The position numbers and the translations under genes are program-made. A model generated the notes under the pieces. That model saw only the letters and a list, made by a program, of their open reading frames with translations. It did no database searches and was not told where the DNA came from. Below are positions 54,316 through 62,500 of a stretch of DNA of 64,000 nucleotides, in pieces. Position 1 is the stretch's first letter. Every line of letters begins with the position of its first letter. This stretch comes from Marinobacter sp. DY40_1A1 (GTDB lineage: Bacteria; Pseudomonadota; Gammaproteobacteria; Pseudomonadales; Oleiphilaceae): positions 372,001 through 436,000 of the forward strand of contig NZ_VCHA01000005.1 of the NCBI RefSeq assembly GCF_016597815.1, given 5' to 3'.

Positions 54316-54495
54316 ATGACAGCTGTAGTTGAACGTAGAAGCACTGAAAGTGATCGCGCGGCTGAAAAGGGGCGTGTGGCACTAAAAGGCTTTTTCCGGA
54401 TAACGGAAGAGTGGGGGTGTAATGCCGATGAGCGGAGCAAGTTGCTAGGTGGGCCCTCCAGGACAATGCTCTATAACAATGCCAAGCGGGGATGA
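54316..54495 (+). pseudogene. Truncated DUF2384 (Xre/MbcA/ParS-type) antitoxin gene
   Basis: ATG 54316 follows gggaggt, as in the intact copy at 62096. The 59-residue product matches the first part of that antitoxin (MTAVVER, EKGRVALKGFFR, TEEWGCNA, GGPSRT) and then jumps to its last residues (AKRG). Compared with the intact copy, an in-frame segment of about 222 bases is missing between two copies of ATGCCAAGC, so it kept its N-terminal helix-turn-helix and lost the DUF2384 toxin-binding part. The first few codons of a RES toxin follow and then stop matching near 54516. Confidence 0.75.
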
Positions 54496-54504
54496 TGATG
54501 CTTT

Positions 54505-54792
54505 CAACCCCTCCGCATTTTTTTCAAAGCTGCTGTCCTGGCTGCCAAGAGTCGGGAACGGTTGAGGCGTCTGCAGCAGTGGACGTGTCCGGGTATCGTA
54601 GATGGTGACGGCTAAGAAGAGTTTGTTCAGTCCCGAGTAGATGTCGTTGGTTGCTTCATCGTTCTGGGTATAGATCCAGCGCTGACCGTAAAATATTGCC
54701 TGTAGGGCACCATAGAGATAAGCCTGCTCGGCGATCGCTTCCGGTTTGTTTTCGGTCTTTGAAACAGCCTGGGCGAAGGCTGCGAAACCGAA
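54505..54792 (-). pseudogene. Remnant of a DUF1254/DUF1214 protein gene
   Basis: On the minus strand, one open frame reads signal-peptide-like FAAFAQA, then AIAEQAYLYGALQAIFYGQR and a GLNKLFLA stretch (start of DUF1254), and directly after that VTIYDTRTRPLLQTPQPFP and FEKNAEG (DUF1214). The last parts match the end of the protein at 58168 (VVIYDPQTR, QTSQPFP, NADG). The core between them is deleted, the N-terminus stops at TGA 54793-54795, and the C-terminus runs into the truncated toxin-antitoxin sequence. It is the broken relative of the two intact genes downstream. Confidence 0.68.
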
Positions 54793-54936
54793 TCAATTAT
54801 GCGTAAGACAAAGCCGGGTTCAGAGGGTAATCTTGAAAGGGCGCCTAGCTGATTGCTTGTTGATGGTTTTCTAGTGGTGAGGTGCCGTCTGACCTATACT
54901 TCTACGGGCCTATCAAAAAATCGCAGGAAGCGTTCC

Positions 54937-55899
54937 ATGAGCGAAGGATTTGGTACTTCAGGAAATCAATACCAGCCCCCGGCTCGATATCACGATCTGG
55001 ACGAGGTTAATCATGCCGTTAGCGGCGCCAACCTGGAATTTGTCCAACTGAAGCCCGGAAACCTCGATATTGCGCTTGAGCAAATTTCACTAGGTGATCT
55101 TTCAATCGACCTCGGTACCGTCAACCTGCCTATCCGAGCGATGGGCGAACTGGATCCAAGTCGATTCAGCATTGGCGCGTTCACCAAGGGCGTTCAGGCT
55201 ACCTGGAACGGCAATCCCGTCGACGAGTCGCATCTATTAGTCTGCCAGCCAGGCCAGGAACTCAACGGTTACCTTTCGAAAATCTACGGATGGATCTCCC
55301 TAGTCGTTCCCCCCGAATGGATTGAGTCAATTGAACAAACCACTTCGCGTACGAACATAACCAAAATCGCCTCTTGTACAACCATCAGGCCCCCCGCCGA
55401 TAAATTAGAGGATCTGCGGCAAGCCATTGCAAACATTGTGCAACTCGTTGAAATTCCGCTGGGTCCTCTGGGGGACGACTGGTTGGTCACCGATCTCCGT
55501 AATGCGTTGGGCGCTGCCCTGAGCTCTATGGATGCCCCTTCAGCGAAAGTCATGTCTCAGGCGTGGGGGCATTATATTTTCGCGAAGCGAGCCGAAGATT
55601 ATATGCGCGAGAGAATCACAGAACCGGTCAGCATCGATAAACTGTGCGCGTCGATGCACGCCAGCCGTCGATACCTGGAATACGCCTTCGCTGACGCTTT
55701 CGGAACAAGCCCTTCGCGCTATTTACGCCTGATGCGGCTGCACCAGGTCCGCAGCAGGCTCAAGATGTCAGGTGGCCGAACGACTGTCACAACTGAGGCG
55801 CTCAGATTGGGCTTTAACCACCCAAGCCTGTTTGCCACCCAATACAAGAATGCATTCGGTGAGTCCCCCAGCGTCACGCTTGCGCGGGCTACTGCATAG
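54937..55899 (+). CDS. AraC-family transcriptional regulator
   Basis: ATG 54937, six bases after aggaag, gives 320 residues. The last 100 form the double helix-turn-helix of AraC (VSIDKLCASMHASRRYLEYAFADAFG and TVTTEALRLGFNHPSLFATQYKNAFGESP). The N-terminal half has the sensing fold of regulators related to EutR. It is the first intact gene of the DUF1254 module and likely controls it. An AraC fragment follows 45 bases later. Inducer unknown. Confidence 0.85.
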   Translation: MSEGFGTSGNQYQPPARYHDLDEVNHAVSGANLEFVQLKPGNLDIALEQISLGDLSIDLGTVNLPIRAMGELDPSRFSIGAFTKGVQATWNGNPVDESHLLVCQPGQELNGYLSKIYGWISLVVPPEWIESIEQTTSRTNITKIASCTTIRPPADKLEDLRQAIANIVQLVEIPLGPLGDDWLVTDLRNALGAALSSMDAPSAKVMSQAWGHYIFAKRAEDYMRERITEPVSIDKLCASMHASRRYLEYAFADAFGTSPSRYLRLMRLHQVRSRLKMSGGRTTVTTEALRLGFNHPSLFATQYKNAFGESPSVTLARATA

Positions 55900-55944
55900 T
55901 TACAGTAAGGCTCGCTCCCATTTCTTTCTCGCCAATCGGTACCC

Positions 55945-56415
55945 GTGCGGATTCGCGATAGCGAAGCTGTTCCTCACAGCACTAGAATCAACTCTTACGC
56001 AACCTGGCATCCAGGGGTGGCCTCAATTAACAAGACCATAGAAAGTAAGGGATCGACTCATCACAACAGGCTGGATGAAGCGCTCGCCTACATCGCGCAG
56101 CACATGAAAGAAAGAATCCAACTCGGTCAACTTTCTGAAGCCTCTGGTGTGAGCAAGCGAACGATCGGTTATCTTTTTTTGCACACCTACGGTATTACAC
56201 CCATGGCTTTCGTTAAACGGGAACGTTTGAGGAAAGCTAGTAGGCTACTGCACCATGCCGACCCGACTACTACCACGGTTGCGAGTATCGCGCGCGAATG
56301 CAGCTTCGCCCACATGGGGCAATTTTCGCTCGACTACAAGCGACTGCTTGGCGAATCACCGTCCGACAGCTTGCACCTACACCCACAAGCCGACCGGATA
56401 CCGGGCAGGCAGTAA
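55945..56415 (+). pseudogene. AraC-type DNA-binding domain fragment
   Basis: This 156-residue frame contains a complete AraC helix-turn-helix domain (NRLDEALAYIAQHM, LSEASGVSKRTIGYLFLHTYG, TVASIARECSFAHMGQFSLDY) but no N-terminal sensing domain, and its GTG start has no ribosome site. It differs from the regulator just upstream, so it is not a duplicate of it. It is best read as the remaining end of a second AraC gene, though a stand-alone domain expressed from the upstream message cannot be ruled out. Confidence 0.55.
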
Positions 56416-56624
56416 TCAGCCGATCAGCCATCCTGTTTCCAATCCTGTTCTGATAAGGCCATGCGTTTTCTTGATAGCGAGCGGATGCGTTGAAGGGAAT
56501 ACTGAAAAAAGAATTTCAGAGGAGGGGATAACACGCGAGCCACGTCGCTTTTTATGTACTAATAATTCAGAAGCACCTTATAAATATCCAGCATATGAGC
56601 GGAAATTTTTCCCACGGAGTTGTT

Positions 56625-58040
56625 ATGAAATTTCGAATGATATTGATAATGGCCGCCTTTGTGGCGCTCGTCGGTGCGGCCCATGCAGAAAAGCTCAGCA
56701 CAGAGCAATTTAAAGCCATCGCCGAAGAGGGTTATATTTATGGCCTGCCGTTAGTCATGAACTACGCCGTCATGAACGAGTATGCCGTCAACAAGAACAC
56801 GGATCAGTACAAAGCACCGTTCAACCACATCAAGAACGAGGCGCGTGTCTATACTTACAAGGACACCACGATCCTCAGCCCGAACAGCGATACGCCGTAC
56901 TCGGTTGCGTGGCTGGACCTGCGCGCGGAGCCCGTTGTAATCAGCGTCCCCGAGGTCGATAAGGACCGTTACTACTCCGTACAATTGATCGACGGGAACC
57001 TCTACAACGATGGTTACATCGGCAGCCGTGCCACCGGTAGTGACGCCGGCTCCTATGCGGTTGTTGGCCCCAACTGGCAAGGCGAAACACCTGAGGGTAC
57101 CAACAAACTCTTCCGTTCGACGACGCCCTTCATGTTCGTCATTTTTCGCACTCAGCTTTTCGACCCCGAAGATATGGTCAACGTAGAAACGGTGCAGGCC
57201 CAGTACAAGGTGGCACCGTTGTCAGCATTTCAAGACAAGCCCGCGCCAGCGGCTGCGCCGGCGATCGACTTTGTGCCCGCGACATCTGCTGGGGTCAAGG
57301 CCCACTTCTGGAACTATCTCAGCGCTGCGCTTGAGTTCATTCCGGAAACCGACGACAACGAGGCCATTCGCGCCAGGTTGGCCAGCATAGGCGTCGCCCC
57401 GGGGAAGACCTTGGATATGGCCAGTTTCTCGTCGGAGCAACTACAGGCGATAGCCGAAGGGATGAAAGCCGGCGACGAAAAGGTTAACCAGTTCGTAGCC
57501 GGTGGCGCCACGGACATCAATGGTTGGCAGGTCGGCTCTTTATGGGGCGACAGCGATTTCTACAACGGTGACTGGCTCAAACGCGCCGGCGGAGCAAAGG
57601 CTGGAATCTACGGCAACACCGCCGCAGAAGCGGTATACATTCTGGGCCGGACCGATGCAAAGGGGCAGGTTCTGGATGGCAGTAAGCACAACTACACCCT
57701 CACTTTCGCCGCCGACCAGTTGCCACCCGTGAACTCTTTTTGGTCCGTGACTATCTACTACGGTGATAGTCAGTTGCTGGTCAAAAATCCGATCAACCGT
57801 TATCTGATCAATTCGCCAATGCTGCCTGATATGAAGAAGAATGCAGACGGTTCACTGACTGTCTATATACAGCATGAATCGCCCGGCACGGGTAAAGAGT
57901 CGAACTGGCTGCCGGCGCCGGATGGGCCGATCTACCTGGCACTGCGTATGTACTGGCCGAAACCAGCTAACGAGACGCCTTCCGTATTGCCGCCGGGCCA
58001 AGGTACTTGGCAACCACCAGGCATAGTTATGGTCGACTGA
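56625..58040 (+). CDS. Secreted DUF1254/DUF1214-domain protein
   Basis: ATG 56625, six bases after acggag, gives 471 residues with a signal peptide (cleavage at AHA, near 23). The N-terminal DUF1254 domain has EEGYIYGLPLVMNYAVM, NHIKNEARVYTY and LSPNSDTPYSVAWLDL; the C-terminal DUF1214 domain has LPPVNSFWSVTIYYGDSQLL, MKKNADGSLTVYIQHESPG and PDGPIYLALRMYWP. The protein should be periplasmic. The family is common in proteobacteria but its activity is unknown. It precedes a second, larger family member and then a glycine-zipper and an outer-membrane protein gene. Confidence 0.88.
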   Translation: MKFRMILIMAAFVALVGAAHAEKLSTEQFKAIAEEGYIYGLPLVMNYAVMNEYAVNKNTDQYKAPFNHIKNEARVYTYKDTTILSPNSDTPYSVAWLDLRAEPVVISVPEVDKDRYYSVQLIDGNLYNDGYIGSRATGSDAGSYAVVGPNWQGETPEGTNKLFRSTTPFMFVIFRTQLFDPEDMVNVETVQAQYKVAPLSAFQDKPAPAAAPAIDFVPATSAGVKAHFWNYLSAALEFIPETDDNEAIRARLASIGVAPGKTLDMASFSSEQLQAIAEGMKAGDEKVNQFVAGGATDINGWQVGSLWGDSDFYNGDWLKRAGGAKAGIYGNTAAEAVYILGRTDAKGQVLDGSKHNYTLTFAADQLPPVNSFWSVTIYYGDSQLLVKNPINRYLINSPMLPDMKKNADGSLTVYIQHESPGTGKESNWLPAPDGPIYLALRMYWPKPANETPSVLPPGQGTWQPPGIVMVD

Positions 58041-58167
58041 GGCAATTGGCAAAGCAAAGGGATGCCGTCAGTCACCGTGACTAAACGCGGAGCAGTATGT
58101 CGCTGCAGTATACAAGCGGAAACACAAACACAATCAATGACTTATGCTCGCAACTTTGGAGATTACT

Positions 58168-60276
58168 ATGATAAGCAAATACCGGAGCATGCGTGGTTGG
58201 AGCATTTGTTCAATGGTCTGCGCCATGCTTGTTTTAGGAACTTCAGCCTATGCGGAGCAAACAACGCCTGGTTACAACCACAAAATTCCTACCAAAATCC
58301 TAACTCCGGACGAGGTAGAAACACCCATTGGCACATTGAACTTTTTTGATGGCATGCCTGATTCAGCAACCGTTGAGAAGGTTTACGACAACCTTGATCT
58401 CATTCGCGGAACGGAAACCTTTTTGAACGGAATTCCCGCTACCTCAATAGAGGGGATGCGTCTGGGTTTTCGGGACATCGGGGCCGACGCGTCGAACAAA
58501 GCTGTCATCATGGATAAGCTGCTTGATTCCAGCCCGCTGTTCCTGACCGGTAACACCGATACGGTCTACTGCATGGCATTTCTCGATCTCAAGAAAGACG
58601 GAGCCACCGTCGTCGAGATCCCTGCTAAATCTGCGCCTGGAACCGTGGATGACGCTTACTTTCGCTTCGTAACAGATATGGGAGTAACCGGGCCCGACGC
58701 GGGTGAGGGTGGTAAGTACCTGATCTTGCCGCCTGATTATGACGGCGATCTCAACCCTCCTGAGGGCGGCATGAAGGCAGTAGTGGATGGAGAGACATAT
58801 TTCGTTTCCAAATCTACCAGCTATATCAACTTACTGTTCCTGCGTGGATTTTTGGTCGACGGAAAGCCCGATGTGGCAACCGCGATGTTTGAAAACGGCC
58901 TTAAAATCTACCCGCTGAGAGATGCTGGCAACCCGCCGAAGATGGAGTTCATCAGTGGTTCGGGGAAAAGCTTCAACACCATTCACGCAAACAACTTCGA
59001 TTTCTACGAAGAATTGCATACGGTGATCGAGCGCGAACCGGTATCAATGCTTGATCCGCAATTGCGTGGTCTGTTTGCGTCCATTGGCATTGAGAAGGGT
59101 AAACCGTTCAATCCCGATGCCCGAATGAAGAAAATACTGACACAAGCGGTTGCAATTGGTAATGCAACTGCTCGCGCAATCGTTTTTCGTCCGCGCCTCG
59201 AAGGATTTTCTTATTATCCGGGTAGTGGCTGGGGAACCGGTTTTGTTGGCAGCTCTTACCAATGGTTGAAAGATGGTGGCAAAGGTGGGCGTAACCTGGA
59301 TGCTCGGGCACTCTTTTTCTATCAAGCCACAGTCAATACGCCTGCAATGGTCATGGAAATGGTCGGCAAAGGATCGCAATACGCCGCTACCACGGTGGAC
59401 AAGAATGGTGATTACCTCTATGGCGATAAGACTTATCGGCTGAAAATTCCAGGCAATGTTCCGGCTGCGGACTTCTGGTCGGTGGTGATCTATGACCCGC
59501 AGACCCGCTCCGAACTGCAAACCAGTCAACCGTTCCCAAGCAAGAACAGCAAGCGGGATGCCTTGCAGGAGAACGCTGACGGTTCAGTGGACTTGTATTT
59601 TGCCCCGAAAGCGCCTGAAGGCAAGGAAGCTAATTGGATCCAGACAGTTCCAGGCAAAGGGTGGTATCCGATTTTGCGCCTTTATGGCCCATTGAAGCCC
59701 TGGTTTGATAAAACGTGGCGACCCGGTGAGCTGGAGTCGATAAGTGGTGTTGATTCCAGTCGTGAAATGCCGGCCGTGTTGGTAGGAGAGGGCGCTACGG
59801 TGACCGCTATCGTTGTCGCAGTTGATTGGGACAACCGTGCCTTGGTGCTGAGAACTGAAGATGACGAACTCATTCGGCTAGAAGTCAGTGAGGAGGCACG
59901 CAATTTTCCTCAGGTGCGGGCCGGTGACAGGGTCGTTGTGGCCTACAGCATTGGGGTCGCGTTGGCACTCAGCCCATCTGATGCCTCCAACGGCATGCGC
60001 GAACGTGTCGATACCGTGACTCTGGATCGTACCGAGCTTGGCCAAAAGCCTGGCGGAACGCTACGTTCGACCATCCATGCCACGGGTGTGGTACGCGCTA
60101 TCGATCCGGAATTACGAACAGTGACGTTTGATGGTGCTGAGCACACTGTGACATTGGCCGTGGATGAGGATATCGATCTGCCCAATATCCATGTTGGTGA
60201 CCAAGTGGATGCCCTGTACCAGGAATCACTTGCGATTAGCGTAGAGCCAGCGGTTGGGCATCCGGTTCTAAAATAA
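58168..60276 (+). CDS. Secreted DUF1254/DUF1214 protein with extra C-terminal tandem domain
   Basis: ATG 58168 follows ggag and gives 702 residues with a signal peptide ending near AYA. Residues to about 530 form DUF1254 (IRGTETFLNGIPATSI, LTGNTDTVYCMAFLDL) and DUF1214 (ADFWSVVIYDPQTR, ENADGSVDLYFAPKAP, YPILRLYGPLKPWFD). The last 150 or so residues hold two similar units, each with a VTAIVVAVDWDNR- or VVRAIDPELR-type start, a middle strand and a VGDQV/AGDRV-like turn. Such units occur as small stand-alone periplasmic proteins in other bacteria. The fusion is unusual for the family. It is 127 bases after the first DUF1254 gene and 20 before the glycine-zipper gene. Confidence 0.86.
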   Translation: MISKYRSMRGWSICSMVCAMLVLGTSAYAEQTTPGYNHKIPTKILTPDEVETPIGTLNFFDGMPDSATVEKVYDNLDLIRGTETFLNGIPATSIEGMRLGFRDIGADASNKAVIMDKLLDSSPLFLTGNTDTVYCMAFLDLKKDGATVVEIPAKSAPGTVDDAYFRFVTDMGVTGPDAGEGGKYLILPPDYDGDLNPPEGGMKAVVDGETYFVSKSTSYINLLFLRGFLVDGKPDVATAMFENGLKIYPLRDAGNPPKMEFISGSGKSFNTIHANNFDFYEELHTVIEREPVSMLDPQLRGLFASIGIEKGKPFNPDARMKKILTQAVAIGNATARAIVFRPRLEGFSYYPGSGWGTGFVGSSYQWLKDGGKGGRNLDARALFFYQATVNTPAMVMEMVGKGSQYAATTVDKNGDYLYGDKTYRLKIPGNVPAADFWSVVIYDPQTRSELQTSQPFPSKNSKRDALQENADGSVDLYFAPKAPEGKEANWIQTVPGKGWYPILRLYGPLKPWFDKTWRPGELESISGVDSSREMPAVLVGEGATVTAIVVAVDWDNRALVLRTEDDELIRLEVSEEARNFPQVRAGDRVVVAYSIGVALALSPSDASNGMRERVDTVTLDRTELGQKPGGTLRSTIHATGVVRAIDPELRTVTFDGAEHTVTLAVDEDIDLPNIHVGDQVDALYQESLAISVEPAVGHPVLK

Positions 60277-60296
60277 CGACATAAAGGGGCTATGGA

Positions 60297-60773
60297 ATGA
60301 ATACGTTAAACCAATGCTTGCTCACTTTATTGCTACTCAGTGCCGCACATCAGGCACTGGCACAAGAGTTATTCATCTATCCGGATAAAGGACAGTCATC
60401 CGACCAACAGGCGAAGGACACGCTCGACTGTTCTAACTGGGCAAAATCAAATGCGGGCTACGATCCGGCTAATCCGGCGCTTGGCAATGTGGCGCAGTTG
60501 GGGCCAGAGCAGAAAGCCGGCGGTGCAGTGCGTGGTGCCGCCGGCGGTGCCGCCCTGGGTGCCATCGCGGGCGATAGCTCGGAAGCGGCGCGGCGCGGTG
60601 CTGTGGCAGGGGTCGTTGTTGGTGGACTAAGGCAGCGCCGTGCCAATCGGGAGGCGCAAGAGGAACATCAACAGGAGGAGCAACAGCTGGTAGCCCAATC
60701 TACTGCAAAGAACGACGATTACAATCGTGCCTATGCTGCCTGCCTCGAAGGCCGTGGCTACACGGCTAAGTGA
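60297..60773 (+). CDS. Exported glycine-zipper (YMGG-like) protein
   Basis: The 158-residue protein has a signal peptide (ending ALA near 22), a Cys-containing middle (TLDCSNWAKSNAGYDP), a long Gly/Ala zipper (GGAVRGAAGGAALGAIAG, then RRGAVAGVVVGG) and a Gln/Glu-rich tail ending in YAACLEGRGY. This matches the YMGG-like glycine-zipper group, thought to insert into or span the outer membrane or periplasm. It starts 20 bases after the fused DUF1254 gene and its stop overlaps a GTG of the next frame, so it is probably co-transcribed with both neighbours. Confidence 0.8.
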   Translation: MNTLNQCLLTLLLLSAAHQALAQELFIYPDKGQSSDQQAKDTLDCSNWAKSNAGYDPANPALGNVAQLGPEQKAGGAVRGAAGGAALGAIAGDSSEAARRGAVAGVVVGGLRQRRANREAQEEHQQEEQQLVAQSTAKNDDYNRAYAACLEGRGYTAK

Positions 60774-60826
60774 ATAGAAGAAAAACCTTACGAACCCTCA
60801 CAGCTTTGGGACCGGAGAGTAAACCA

Positions 60827-61666
60827 ATGCGCCCACAATTAAGAAAGAATGTGCTTTTTCGGCAAGCTTGCTCGTTGACTGTTTTGGCCATTCCGCTGGG
60901 CATCGGTTGCACTGCTGCCTATGCGCAGGGTTCTGCTGACGAGCTTGCCAAGCAACTCGCAAACCCCATTGCCAGCCTTACCAGCGTGCCAATGCAGCTC
61001 AACTACGACGACGGTATCGGCACTAAGGATGATGGTTACAAGTACACCCTCAACGTGCAGCCAGTGATACCCGTCTCGATCAGTGAAGACTGGAATATGA
61101 TATCGCGCACGATCGTTCCGCTCGTTTATCAGGATGAGATCTTTCCCGACGCAGGCGACCAGTCTGGACTTGGCGATGTAACGCAGAGTCTATTTTTTTC
61201 GCCCAAAGCTTTGACGGCAAGTGGCTGGACATGGGGCGCCGGACCGGTTCTTCTTATTCCTATAGCAACCGACGACCTGCTTGGGACAGAAAAATGGGGT
61301 GCGGGTCCTACTATTGTTGCATTGAAACAAACGGCCGCCGATTGGACGTACGGTGCGCTGGCTAATCATATTTGGTCCTTTGCGGGAGCGAGCGACCGAG
61401 GGGACATCAACACCACCTATTTACAGCCGTTCCTTGCGAAGGGCCTTGGTAATGGTCGTACTGTCAATGCCGCCCTGGAGTCTACCTATAACTGGGAGAC
61501 TGAGCAGTGGACCGTTCCGCTCAATATCGCCTACAGCAAAGTAACCAAACTCGGCAAGCAATTGGTAAGCTTTCAGGGCGGTGCCCGCTATTACCTTGAT
61601 GCCCCAGATAATGGACCCGAATGGGGACTACGATTCACGTTTACGCTCCTGTTTCCTAAGAATTAA
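60827..61666 (+). CDS. MetA-pathway-like outer-membrane protein (annotated elsewhere as neuromedin U or transporter)
   Basis: ATG 60827, eight bases after ggag, gives 279 residues with a signal peptide (to AYA near 31); GTG 60770 overlaps the preceding stop but lacks a ribosome site. The mature protein is a beta-barrel of the MetA-pathway family (PVIPVSISEDWNMISRTIVPLVYQ, DQSGLGDVTQSLFFSP, EKWGAGPTIVALKQ, WGLRFTFTLLFP). Members sit in the outer membrane near genes for aromatic or xenobiotic degradation, and I recall frequent linkage with DUF1254 genes. Substrate unknown. Confidence 0.83.
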   Translation: MRPQLRKNVLFRQACSLTVLAIPLGIGCTAAYAQGSADELAKQLANPIASLTSVPMQLNYDDGIGTKDDGYKYTLNVQPVIPVSISEDWNMISRTIVPLVYQDEIFPDAGDQSGLGDVTQSLFFSPKALTASGWTWGAGPVLLIPIATDDLLGTEKWGAGPTIVALKQTAADWTYGALANHIWSFAGASDRGDINTTYLQPFLAKGLGNGRTVNAALESTYNWETEQWTVPLNIAYSKVTKLGKQLVSFQGGARYYLDAPDNGPEWGLRFTFTLLFPKN

Positions 61667-62095
61667 TGAAAGCTTAGTCCCAATCGCACGAAGCAATAAA
61701 TGATCGCAGAATTGATAGTTAGGACTCCCATGCAAGTTATCTTTGTGTGAGTTGCGGTGGTGGTTACAAAGATGCTTTTCTTCGGCGTTTCGCCTGGCGC
61801 AATGGTTTTTAACGATAAGGCGGATGTTGGCCCTATTCCTCAGCATAGCCAGCTCTACGGGCTGGATTATCGCCCTCTGTACGTAGATTACTGCCACCTT
61901 TACTACATTCGTACGCACCCGCTTTACAACGCAAAACCGCCGCCCCAACTGCTGGGCCAGGTCCTCTCCAGCAAAGTTCCTTTAACAATGGGCCAACGGC
62001 ACCTGAAATATCGAAGCAGACACTTCTATTGTGCAAATATGAACAGGATTTGCTATATTATTCATAGTTGGGCATCGCAAGGCGGGAGGTAATCC
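61667..62095 (+). other. Non-coding stretch before the toxin-antitoxin pair
   Basis: No credible gene was found in about 430 bases in six frames; short open frames lack family features or ribosome sites. The last 45 bases hold the promoter and strong ribosome site of the antitoxin gene. The rest may be decayed sequence. Confidence 0.4.
62051..62059 (+). promoter_or_regulatory. Extended -10 promoter element of the antitoxin gene
   Basis: TGCTATATT is an extended -10 (TG-N-TATATT) 37 bases before ATG 62096; the same CTATATT lies before the truncated copy at 54316. No clear -35 is needed for this type. Confidence 0.45.
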
Positions 62096-62500
62096 ATGAC
62101 GGCTGTCGTTGAACGTAAAAATGTTGACGGTGATCGCGAAGCTGAAAAAGGCCGAGTTGCGCTAAAGGGCTTCTTTCGAGTAACCGAGGAGTGGGGGTGT
62201 AACGCTGAAGAGCGAAGCAAAATTCTGGGCGGTCCCTCCAGAACAACGCTCTATAACTATGCCAAGCTGAATCCAATCAAGCTTTCTAACGACACTATGG
62301 AGCGCATCAGCTACATTCTGGGCATCTATAAGGCCTTACAGCTTCTATACCCGACCCATGAGCGAGCAAACCGCAGAATTCGCCTGAAAACATCAGACAT
62401 ACCCTTTTGCGGCAAGTCTGCCATGGAGTTTATGACACAAGGCTCCATGATGAACCTGATGATGACCCGTCAGTATTTCGATGCCAAGCGGGGATGGTGA
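62096..62500 (+). CDS. DUF2384-domain antitoxin (Xre/MbcA/ParS type)
   Basis: The 134-residue protein follows gggaggt. Its N-terminus is a helix-turn-helix (GFFRVTEEWGCNAEERSKIL, GGPSRTTLYNYAKL), and the C-terminus is the DUF2384 part (MERISYILGIYKALQLLYP, DIPFCGKSAMEFMTQGSM, LMMTRQYFDAKRGW) that in related antitoxins reaches into the toxin active site. It pairs with the RES-domain toxin gene, whose ATG overlaps its TGA. Complexes of this kind bind their own promoter. A shortened, diverged copy is at 54316-54495. Confidence 0.88.
   Translation: MTAVVERKNVDGDREAEKGRVALKGFFRVTEEWGCNAEERSKILGGPSRTTLYNYAKLNPIKLSNDTMERISYILGIYKALQLLYPTHERANRRIRLKTSDIPFCGKSAMEFMTQGSMMNLMMTRQYFDAKRGW

Noticed and set aside
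54505..54792. Possible transposase remnant after the truncated antitoxin
   Set aside because: The minus-strand translation matches DUF1254/DUF1214 segments instead, and no inverted repeats or transposase motifs are seen.
61667..62095. Short plus and minus frames between the outer-membrane protein and antitoxin genes
   Set aside because: No ribosome sites or recognisable domains; best treated as non-coding.
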